A DNA stretch of 7,001 nucleotides from Bacteroidota bacterium (GTDB lineage: Bacteria; Bacteroidota; Bacteroidia; Bacteroidales; UBA10428): assembly GCA_029268165.1 (NCBI GenBank), contig JAJUGM010000170.1, positions 1 through 7,001 on the forward strand, read 5' to 3'. Of the stretch, positions 1-6,501 are shown piece by piece. Numbering within the stretch: the first letter of the stretch is position 1; each line of letters begins with the position of its first letter. The notes beneath the pieces are model-generated. The model did no database searches and was not told the DNA's origin. It saw nothing but the letters and a program-made list of their open reading frames with translations. The translations under genes were made by a program, and so were the position numbers.

Positions 1-876
1 TGGAAAAAAATAGAAAAATATCTGATTGAAAGTGAAATGCCCTTCAAACATGTTTTTACTGAATCAAGGCATCATGCTATTGAATTAACTGTAAATGCTA
101 TTGGACAGGGATACAGAAAAATAATGGCTGTAGGCGGAGATGGAACGATGAATGAAATTGTAAATGGATGTTTTCTGCAAAAGTTTTGTTCAACCAGGAA
201 TCTAATTCTTTCCATCATTACTGTAGGAACTGGAAATGACTGGGGCAGGTTATTCGGAATACCTGCAGACTACAGAAAAGCTATTGATATAATAAAAAAA
301 GGTTGCCTGCATCTTCAAGATACTGGTATCGTAAGTTATTACCATGGTGCGAGAAAAGAACAACGCTACTTCATTAATATTGCAGGATTAGGTTTTGATG
401 CTGTAGTTGTAAACAAAACCAACCGTCAGAAAGACCTTGGAAAAGGAGGAAAACTGCTTTACTTCTGGAACATTTTAAGTAGTTTACTTTCATACAAGCA
501 TACTCGGGTGGAAGTAATAATTGACGGAAAACTTATAAAAAATGAAGTATTTACTATCAGTTTAGGAATAGGCAAGTATTCAGGAGGTGGCATGATGCAA
601 ACACCTGAAGCAGTGACTGACGATGGATTATTTGATATTACCATTGTAAACCGTATTAAAAAAAGTGATATCATTCTTAGCCTGAAAAAGTTGTATGACG
701 GTTCCATCTTAGAACATCCAAAAATAGAAGGTTATAAGGGAAAACATATAATTATTGATTCAGACCCGTTAATTCATCTGGAAGCTGATGGTGAATCACT
801 CGGACATTCTCCCATTGAATTCAGGGTAATACCTAAAAGTATAAACGTTATTTATAATCACGAAAAAATATTGTAA
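1..876 (+). CDS. Diacylglycerol kinase family lipid kinase (YegS/DgkB-like), 5' end missing
   Basis: The frame is open from the first base, so this is the 3' part of a gene with 291 residues visible. The ATG at position 37 is internal, because the residues before it (WKKIEKYLIE) match the helix that normally follows the N-terminal glycine-rich strand of this family. Motifs, numbered from the first visible residue: the nucleotide-binding GGDGTMNEIVNG at 45-56, GTGNDWGR at 76-83, NIAGLGFDA at 126-134, YSGGGMMQTP at 193-202, DDGLFDI at 207-213 and the C-terminal ADGE at 262-265. Family members phosphorylate diacylglycerol or related lipids with ATP at the inner face of the membrane; the actual lipid cannot be told from sequence. 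YegS is about 300 residues, so probably only some 10-25 residues are missing. The C-terminus is complete. No strong terminator follows the stop codon. Confidence 0.9.
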   Translation, partial: WKKIEKYLIESEMPFKHVFTESRHHAIELTVNAIGQGYRKIMAVGGDGTMNEIVNGCFLQKFCSTRNLILSIITVGTGNDWGRLFGIPADYRKAIDIIKKGCLHLQDTGIVSYYHGARKEQRYFINIAGLGFDAVVVNKTNRQKDLGKGGKLLYFWNILSSLLSYKHTRVEVIIDGKLIKNEVFTISLGIGKYSGGGMMQTPEAVTDDGLFDITIVNRIKKSDIILSLKKLYDGSILEHPKIEGYKGKHIIIDSDPLIHLEADGESLGHSPIEFRVIPKSINVIYNHEKIL

Positions 877-917
877 AGAGCATATGAATTATTATTAAAA
901 TAAACCCTTAAGAAAAG

Positions 918-946
918 TTGTTAATTATTAAAAAATATTATTTTTG
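918..946 (+). promoter_or_regulatory. Probable Bacteroidota-type promoter for asnB
   Basis: The element TATTTTTG at 939-946 is an exact match to the Bacteroidota -7 consensus TAnnTTTG. A TTG at 918-920 lies 18 bases upstream, the spacing expected for the -33 element. Transcription would start at about 951-955, giving a 5' leader of roughly 85-90 bases before the asnB ATG. The match comes from reading the sequence; the assignment to asnB is inferred from orientation and position. In DNA this AT-rich a chance match is possible, but both elements with correct spacing in the only gap before asnB make it credible. Confidence 0.6.
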
Positions 947-952
947 TAAATC

Positions 953-973
953 GTACCCTATATATTAGGATAC
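953..973 (+). promoter_or_regulatory. Interrupted palindrome at the predicted asnB start site (possible operator)
   Basis: The arms GTACCCTA (953-960) and TAGGATAC (966-973) are reverse complements in seven of eight positions, separated by the five bases TATAT. The dyad begins 7 bases after the predicted -7 element, so it would cover or directly follow the transcription start. A repressor bound there could block initiation; alternatively the RNA could fold into a short stem at the 5' end of the leader. I do not recognise the site as that of a named regulator. Confidence 0.4.
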
Positions 974-1040
974 TTAATTTAATAAAAATATTATTTTTTT
1001 CTTAAAGTACTTTGTTACTAAAAACCTATTTATAATTTTT

Positions 1041-2708
1041 ATGTGTGGGGTAATTGGTGTATTCGATTTGAAGGTTAATGCTGCTGAGCTAAGGCCAAAA
1101 GTATTGACAATGTCAAAAAAGCTGCGCCACAGAGGGCCCGATTGGTCAGGCATATTCATGTGTGACAAAGCATTATTGGCTCATGAAAGATTATCAATTG
1201 TTGATCCCCAGTCGGGTAAGCAGCCATTATTTAGCAAAGACGGAAACCTTGTGCTTGCGGTTAACGGAGAAATATACAATCATCAGTTGTTTAGGAACCG
1301 CTACAAAAATAATTATGAATTTCTGACTGGTTCTGACTGTGAGGTTATACTTGCCCTCTATCGTCATAAAGGGATTGATTTTCTTGATGAATTGAACGGA
1401 ATTTTTGCTTTTGCATTATATGACAAAGAAAAAAACAGTTATCTCATTGCCCGTGATCACATTGGAATTATTCCCCTTTATATGGGATGGGATCAGTATG
1501 GTAATTTTTATGTTTCTTCGGAATTAAAAGCTTTGGAAGGTACATGTAATAGATATCAGGAATTTCTTCCCGGCCATTATTTATACAGTGAAGAAGGCCA
1601 GATAAAACAGTGGTATAAGCGTGACTGGATGGACTATGAAGCTGTAAAGGACAATCAAACCGATATTCAGCAGTTACGCAGAGCTATGGAAGATGCTGTG
1701 CACAGGCAACTTATGTCGGATGTACCTTATGGCGTCTTATTGTCGGGAGGCCTCGATTCATCAATTGTATCGGCAGTAGCCAAAAAATTTGCTGCCCGCC
1801 GGATTGAATCAAATGACCTGCAAGACGCATGGTGGCCAAGCCTTCACTCTTTTGCTATTGGCCTCAAGGGCTCACCAGACCTTGATGCAGCTAAAAAAGC
1901 AGCTGAACACATAGGTACCATACATCACGAAATAAACTTTACCATTGAAGAAGGCCTGGATGCTTTAAGAGATGTTATTTATCATATTGAAACCTATGAT
2001 GTCACTACCGTAAGAGCTTCAACGCCTATGTACCTGATGGCGAGGGTAATAAAGTCGATGGGAATTAAAATGGTATTATCCGGCGAAGGAGCTGATGAAA
2101 TTTTTGGCGGTTATTTGTATTTTCATAAAGCTCCTAATGCAAAAGCCTTTCATGAAGAAACCGTCCGTAAATTAAGTAAACTCCATCTTTACGATTGCCT
2201 CAGGGCAAATAAATCTCTTGCAGCATGGGGCGTTGAAGGCAGAGTTCCGTTTCTTGATAAGGAGTTTATGGATGTAGCTATGAGATTAAACCCTGAAGAT
2301 AAACGGCCAAAGGAAGGACGAATTGAAAAGTGGGTCTTACGTAAGGCATTTGAAGAAATGTTGCCTGAAAGCATTGCCTGGCGACAGAAAGAACAATTTT
2401 CTGATGGGGTAGGATATAGCTGGATTGATACATTAAAAGATATTACAAGCAAAGCTGTTACAGATGATCAACTTGCTAATGCAAAATACAGATTTCCAAT
2501 AAATACTCCAATGACGAAGGAAGAGTATTATTACCGTTCAATTTTTAGTGAACATTTCCCATCTGATTCAGCAGCCTCATGCGTTCCATCTGTCCCTTCA
2601 GTTGCATGCAGCACGCCTGAAGCGCTTGCATGGGACGAAGAGTTAAAAAAGATGATTGACCCTTCAGGAAGAGCAGTGAAAAGTGTCCATAATAAAGCAT
2701 ATAAATAA
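1041..2708 (+). CDS. asnB: Asparagine synthase B, glutamine-hydrolysing
   Basis: This 555-residue enzyme makes asparagine from aspartate, glutamine and ATP in the cytoplasm. The start is fixed by the sequence MCGVIGVFD: after removal of Met1, Cys2 is the nucleophile of the N-terminal class II glutaminase domain (about residues 2-200). That domain also shows RHRGPDWSG (29-37), the glutamine-site arginine in AHERLSIVD (47-55), NGEIYNH (75-81) and GSDCEV (97-102). The C-terminal synthetase domain has the pyrophosphate loop SGGLDSS (235-241), the HSFAIGL strand (269-275), and SGEGADEIFGGY (347-358). The length and nearly the whole sequence pattern, including the C-terminal PSGRAV...AYK segment, follow Escherichia coli AsnB (554 residues), so it belongs to the bacterial AsnB group and not to the longer AsnB-like enzymes of secondary metabolism. 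It appears intact and stands as its own unit behind a good promoter. No Shine-Dalgarno sequence precedes the ATG, as is usual in Bacteroidota. Confidence 0.97.
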   Translation: MCGVIGVFDLKVNAAELRPKVLTMSKKLRHRGPDWSGIFMCDKALLAHERLSIVDPQSGKQPLFSKDGNLVLAVNGEIYNHQLFRNRYKNNYEFLTGSDCEVILALYRHKGIDFLDELNGIFAFALYDKEKNSYLIARDHIGIIPLYMGWDQYGNFYVSSELKALEGTCNRYQEFLPGHYLYSEEGQIKQWYKRDWMDYEAVKDNQTDIQQLRRAMEDAVHRQLMSDVPYGVLLSGGLDSSIVSAVAKKFAARRIESNDLQDAWWPSLHSFAIGLKGSPDLDAAKKAAEHIGTIHHEINFTIEEGLDALRDVIYHIETYDVTTVRASTPMYLMARVIKSMGIKMVLSGEGADEIFGGYLYFHKAPNAKAFHEETVRKLSKLHLYDCLRANKSLAAWGVEGRVPFLDKEFMDVAMRLNPEDKRPKEGRIEKWVLRKAFEEMLPESIAWRQKEQFSDGVGYSWIDTLKDITSKAVTDDQLANAKYRFPINTPMTKEEYYYRSIFSEHFPSDSAASCVPSVPSVACSTPEALAWDEELKKMIDPSGRAVKSVHNKAYK

Positions 2709-2719
2709 TTCATATAGAA

Positions 2720-2740
2720 AAGATAAAGTCTTCTTATCTT
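2720..2740 (+). terminator. Weak AT-rich hairpin after asnB (doubtful terminator)
   Basis: AAGATAA (2720-2726) and TTATCTT (2734-2740) are perfect reverse complements around a seven-base loop, starting 12 bases after the asnB stop codon. The stem has a single G-C pair and no T-run follows, so it would be a poor intrinsic terminator. It is listed because it is the only hairpin directly behind asnB. Confidence 0.2.
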
Positions 2741-2747
2741 AAGTTTG
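2740..2747 (+). promoter_or_regulatory. Possible -7 element upstream of the redox lipoprotein gene
   Basis: TAAGTTTG fits the Bacteroidota -7 consensus TAnnTTTG exactly and lies in the gap between asnB and the next gene. I see no TTG at the expected -33 distance, and the element overlaps the last base of the small hairpin behind asnB. If used, it would give a leader of about 105 bases. Chance occurrence is quite possible. Confidence 0.25.
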
Positions 2748-2820
2748 CATTTAAGTCATTAAGTGACAAAAATAGAGATATATTCTTACTTTCTCTTTTT
2801 TCAAATATTATTTGTAATTT

Positions 2821-2846
2821 CATCTGTCAGTTTATTAACTCAGATG
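2821..2846 (+). promoter_or_regulatory. Hairpin in the leader just upstream of the redox lipoprotein start
   Basis: CATCTG (2821-2826) pairs with CAGATG (2841-2846), and inside it AGTT (2829-2832) pairs with AACT (2837-2840) around the loop TATT. Only the two bases TC at 2827-2828 are left unpaired as a bulge. The ten-pair structure ends 13 bases before the ATG at 2860, close enough to affect ribosome access, or the dyad could be a protein-binding site. A run of five T follows four bases later, so attenuation is a further possibility. The pairing is visible; the role is inferred. Confidence 0.35.
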
Positions 2847-2859
2847 GTGAATTTTTACT

Positions 2860-4062
2860 ATGTTAACCAGTAATCTCCATAAAATCATTTTAACCCTCTT
2901 CGCATGGTTTGCAATGATTCTTTTATCATGCAAACATGCGGAAATAAAGTTGGATAAAATTGTCAATACATCCAACACATTTGTCCCTGTACCACAAAAA
3001 GTCGAAAAACGTGATGTAAAAACGTTGTCAATAGGAGAGAAGGCGCCTTTTTTTCGCTTACCCGATGTAACAGGCAAATATTATGATCTGAATGATTTCA
3101 GAAAAGCCCAGGTTTTGGTTATCATTTTTACCTGTAATCATTGTCCTACTGCACAGGCTTATGAAGACAGAATAATCCGTTTTACACAAGAATATTTACA
3201 GCATAATGTTTCTGTAGTTGCTATAATGCCTAATAGTGTATTTTCTCTTTTACCGGAAGAATGCGGATATTCTGACCTAGATGATACATATGAAAGTATG
3301 AAAATAAGGGCCGAATATAAAAAATTCAATTTTCCGTATTTATATGATGGTGATAATCAAAGTGTATCAATTCAATTTGGGCCTGTTGCTACTCCTCATG
3401 CTTTTGTGTTTGACAAGAGAAGAAGACTTGTATACACCGGCCGTCTGGATGCTTCTGAAAAACCTGGCACTGGTAATGCAGAAGATTTGAGAGCAGCAGT
3501 TGATGCCGCGCTGAAAAATCAACCGGTTAAAAATCCTCAAAATAAAGCTTTTGGATGTTCAATCAAATGGTCATGGAAATCAGAATGGGCGGAAAAAGTG
3601 AATAAGGAATGGAAGGAAAAGCCGGTGGCGCTTTCAAAAATAGATCAACAAGGAATAAAAGAACTTTTAAAAAATGAATCGGATAAATTACGTTTCATAA
3701 ACGTCTGGGCAACATGGTGTGCACCTTGTGTTATTGAATTTCCTGAACTAATTAATTTACATAGGATGTATGGCAACCGTGCTTTTGAATTTATTTCATT
3801 ATCAGCTGATAACCCTGAAAAATATAATGATGTATTGAATTTTCTTGTTTCACAACACGCTCCTGTTAAAAACTATATTTTTAATTCATCTGACAAATAT
3901 TTATTGATTAATACAATTGATCAGGAATGGACCGGTGCATTGCCTTATTCAATGCTCATAGAACCGGGTGGAAAAGTAATTTATACTTATCAGGGTACGG
4001 TTGATTTACTTGAATTGAAAAGAATTATTATCGAAAATCCTATGTTAGGCAGATATTATTGA
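2860..4062 (+). CDS. Lipoprotein with fused peroxiredoxin-like and TlpA-like thioredoxin domains
   Basis: The protein has 400 residues. A hydrophobic signal segment (about 8-23) ends in the lipobox LLSC with Cys24 as the lipidation site, so it should be anchored in a membrane and act outside the cytoplasm; this also supports the chosen start. The first domain (about 55-238) resembles the PRX-like 1 group of the AhpC/TSA superfamily: FTCNHCPTAQAYEDRI with Cys92 and Cys95, the ATPHAFVFD strand with the thioredoxin-fold proline (Pro179), VYTGRLDAS, and the terminal signature KAFGCSIKW with Cys233. The second domain (about 255-395) is TlpA/ResA-like: FINVWATWCAPCVIEFPEL with the redox pair Cys287 and Cys290, and LPYSMLIEPGG with the cis-proline candidate Pro362. 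Both active sites look intact. The likely activity is thiol-disulfide exchange or peroxide-linked redox chemistry in the periplasm; the substrate is unknown. It is probably the first gene of a unit with the receptor 68 bases downstream. Confidence 0.85.
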   Translation: MLTSNLHKIILTLFAWFAMILLSCKHAEIKLDKIVNTSNTFVPVPQKVEKRDVKTLSIGEKAPFFRLPDVTGKYYDLNDFRKAQVLVIIFTCNHCPTAQAYEDRIIRFTQEYLQHNVSVVAIMPNSVFSLLPEECGYSDLDDTYESMKIRAEYKKFNFPYLYDGDNQSVSIQFGPVATPHAFVFDKRRRLVYTGRLDASEKPGTGNAEDLRAAVDAALKNQPVKNPQNKAFGCSIKWSWKSEWAEKVNKEWKEKPVALSKIDQQGIKELLKNESDKLRFINVWATWCAPCVIEFPELINLHRMYGNRAFEFISLSADNPEKYNDVLNFLVSQHAPVKNYIFNSSDKYLLINTIDQEWTGALPYSMLIEPGGKVIYTYQGTVDLLELKRIIIENPMLGRYY

Positions 4063-4130
4063 AAACAAAATAGGATATATTAATTATCATTGAAAAATAT
4101 AAAATTAATTTAGTATAAAAGCAAATTGTA

Positions 4131-6494
4131 ATGAGGCGAATATTTGATATTTTGAAAAATATTCACTCTATTCTTCTGCTCATTTTTATTTTGTTCCTAT
4201 CAGGCGAAAGCAATGGACAGGTTAATGATTCCCTTATTTTCTCACAAAAGTTGCTTAACACTGACGATCTGATTCATCATATTGATTCATTTGGCCTAAA
4301 GGTAATTGCTGCCAGCAGAAGCGTCAAGAAAGTTGATGACTTGCCGGTTACTATTTATGTAATTACGCATGAAGATATAATTAAAAATCACTATGTTACG
4401 CTGGTTGATGTTTTAAAATCACTTCCGGGAGTTCGTGTTTCCCAACCAGGCAGTGGAGAATTAGGTGAAGTATTTTTATTGCGTAACCTGGCTGGTAATT
4501 ACTATACCAAAATTCTGCTTGATGGAATACCTGTAAAACCATCAGTAGTTAGCGGCATGCCAATAGGCGGACAAATACCTGTCAGGCAGGCGGAGAGAAT
4601 TGAAGTGGTTTACGGCCCTGCAGCATCAATATATGGTGCTGATGCTGCGTCAGGTGTAATCAACATAATTACGAAACAAGCTGAAAAAGGAACTTTTGCC
4701 CGAGCTGATATTACTCTGGGACAAAATGAATATTCTTCTATGAACTATATGATTGGAGGCAAGGCTGGCAGGAACAAAAATTTATTGCAATATAATTTTT
4801 ATGGCAGTAAATCTGACTTTTACAACATCAATATAAAAAATACAACCAAAGATTATTATAATCCACTTGAATATTATGAATTAAAGGGCAGAAAATTTGA
4901 AATAAACGGTTCTATTTATGATGCTAAAGAAATAAACGAAGCCATTTTGTTTGCAAATGGAATTCAACCAGAAGAATTTATGGCTGCATATTATCCTGTT
5001 AATTACACAGGTAGGCTTACCAAACCAGACATGAATGCTGAATTGTCATCAGGAGATTATATGATAGGGATCAATTTAAATTTTCGTGGGATAAAACTTT
5101 CTTATAATAATATGTATCGCCGGATGCATAGCTCCATAGGAAAATCACCTTTTTTCATTAAATACAATGATCCATCAGCTTTTTGGGGTGACCGGATTCA
5201 GCGTCTGGTACTGGGATATTCAACACCGTTAATAAAAAAGCTGACCACTACCACAAACATTTCCGCCTTATCCTATCGTATGGATAATAATACCAGTCAG
5301 GCCCTGACATTTATCCCCGGCAGAACAAAATCGTACTTCTATTCAGCATCTGACGATTTATCTTTCGAGGAGATTTTTACATTTACTCCAATAATGAATT
5401 TAGAGATTCTTGGAGGATTTTCTTATCAAATTTCTGGCAATATGCCAAAGACAAATTATCTGTCTGAGCCATTTGACGGTAAATTATACAAGCCTTTTAA
5501 GAGGAATAATCTCCCTGTTGACCAATTAATGGGTGATTTTGGTTATCATGTTATTGTCTTTCAAAACTGGTCAGGTTTTGGTCAGCTTTTTTGGGTTTAT
5601 AAAAATTTCAGACTAATTGGAGGCTTAAGATATGATAAAAATAGTCTATATGGAAATAACTTCAATCCTCGTATAGCACTGATGTACCGTTTCCCGAAAA
5701 CTACTTTCAGGGCTTCGGCGGGAACTGCAATGAAGGCGCCTCCATCTTCTGTGGCTTATGAGTCATTAGCCTATCCCACAGGTGCTTTAGCTGACAGTAT
5801 TCATTATCTTGTAATTTCAAATCCGGATTTAAAGCCTGAAAATTTTACAGCTTTTGAATTCAGCATTAACCGTAAATTATTCAGAAGAATTGACTTTGAA
5901 CTATCTGTTTATTATAACACTATCAGAAATCTGATTAATTTTAAGTCAATAATTGCCTGTCCGGATACGCTGAGCTTATCAGTTACTGATTCTGTTTATA
6001 CAAAAGCTAATGACCGAACAGCCAGAAGTATTATGTTTGGCGGTCAGATATCTTTAAACTGGAATAATTTAATTTCTAAAATAAAATTAAATGCTTCACT
6101 GAATTTAACTTATAATGCCGATCAAAGTAAAAATTTCTCACTTTTAAATGAAATAACAAATGTTTTTCAGCTTACCCCAAAGCATTATGGACAATTCAGA
6201 CTTTCTGCCGCACCGCATAAAAATATATATATTCAGGTTGATAACACCTGGATGACTGAATGGCTGAGATTGTTTACACAAAAAGATCTTTTCAATGATA
6301 TTACAGGTTATTATACTATCGACCTGCTTGTTAATTTTAATATAGGCAATAATCTGCAAGCTTTTATTAAATGTATTAATCTGCTTAACGAAAAATATGC
6401 AACACCAGGAATAGTTCAATCAGATATGGACATGATCAGCACACCGCAACCTGGCCGGAATATAAGAGTGGGATTATCATACATACTCAATTGA
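4131..6494 (+). CDS. TonB-dependent outer-membrane receptor
   Basis: The protein has 787 residues. The N-terminus is a signal peptide with a basic start and hydrophobic core, with likely cleavage near SNG-Q (residues 27-30). A TonB-box-like stretch lies around 56-63 (LKVIAASR). The plug domain covers about 66-182: DLPVTIYVITHEDI, LVDVLKSLPGVRV (91-103), ILLDGIPV (128-135), and the hallmark AERIEVVYGPAASIYGADAA (154-173) followed by GVINIITK. The rest is a beta-barrel rich in alternating aromatic residues, with NPDLKPENF starting at residue 564 and a final strand RNIRVGLSYILN. Such receptors import siderophores, cobalamin, haem, metals or glycans using energy from TonB-ExbBD. There is no N-terminal carboxypeptidase-like domain and no SusD gene downstream, so it is closer to the BtuB/FepA type than to SusC; the substrate cannot be deduced. 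The gene is intact and probably co-transcribed with its neighbours. Confidence 0.95.
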   Translation: MRRIFDILKNIHSILLLIFILFLSGESNGQVNDSLIFSQKLLNTDDLIHHIDSFGLKVIAASRSVKKVDDLPVTIYVITHEDIIKNHYVTLVDVLKSLPGVRVSQPGSGELGEVFLLRNLAGNYYTKILLDGIPVKPSVVSGMPIGGQIPVRQAERIEVVYGPAASIYGADAASGVINIITKQAEKGTFARADITLGQNEYSSMNYMIGGKAGRNKNLLQYNFYGSKSDFYNINIKNTTKDYYNPLEYYELKGRKFEINGSIYDAKEINEAILFANGIQPEEFMAAYYPVNYTGRLTKPDMNAELSSGDYMIGINLNFRGIKLSYNNMYRRMHSSIGKSPFFIKYNDPSAFWGDRIQRLVLGYSTPLIKKLTTTTNISALSYRMDNNTSQALTFIPGRTKSYFYSASDDLSFEEIFTFTPIMNLEILGGFSYQISGNMPKTNYLSEPFDGKLYKPFKRNNLPVDQLMGDFGYHVIVFQNWSGFGQLFWVYKNFRLIGGLRYDKNSLYGNNFNPRIALMYRFPKTTFRASAGTAMKAPPSSVAYESLAYPTGALADSIHYLVISNPDLKPENFTAFEFSINRKLFRRIDFELSVYYNTIRNLINFKSIIACPDTLSLSVTDSVYTKANDRTARSIMFGGQISLNWNNLISKIKLNASLNLTYNADQSKNFSLLNEITNVFQLTPKHYGQFRLSAAPHKNIYIQVDNTWMTEWLRLFTQKDLFNDITGYYTIDLLVNFNIGNNLQAFIKCINLLNEKYATPGIVQSDMDMISTPQPGRNIRVGLSYILN

Positions 6495-6501
6495 TAAAGT
6501 A

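Noticed and set aside
459..707. Reverse-strand open frame of 82 codons opposite the lipid kinase gene
   Set aside because: It lies wholly inside a well-supported kinase frame, has no recognisable motif, and is the sort of antisense frame expected by chance.
984..998. A/T-only inverted repeat (AAAAAT and ATTTTT arms) followed by more T, resembling a terminator
   Set aside because: The six-pair stem has no G-C pair and would be unstable. It lies after the predicted asnB promoter, where a terminator would be counterproductive.
974..1168. Reverse-strand open frame of 64 codons covering the asnB leader and 5' end
   Set aside because: It overlaps the conserved glutaminase N-terminus of AsnB, and its C-terminal part is translated from A/T-rich intergenic DNA with no domain signal.
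2189..2713. Two reverse-strand open frames (87 and 60 codons) opposite the asnB 3' half
   Set aside because: The + strand encodes strongly conserved AsnB sequence throughout. The antisense products show no family features and no promoter.
2835..3077. Reverse-strand open frame of 80 codons opposite the start of the redox lipoprotein
   Set aside because: It is antisense to the signal peptide and the start of the peroxiredoxin-like domain and has no motif of its own.
4079..4109. Inverted repeat ATTAATT / AATTAAT in the gap before the receptor gene
   Set aside because: The arms are pure A/T and seven bases long with a 17-base loop, which is expected by chance here. No promoter-like element with correct spacing accompanies it.
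6144..6419. Reverse-strand open frame of 91 codons opposite the receptor's C-terminal barrel
   Set aside because: The receptor frame continues intact to a proper final beta-strand. The antisense product is low-complexity and unrecognisable.
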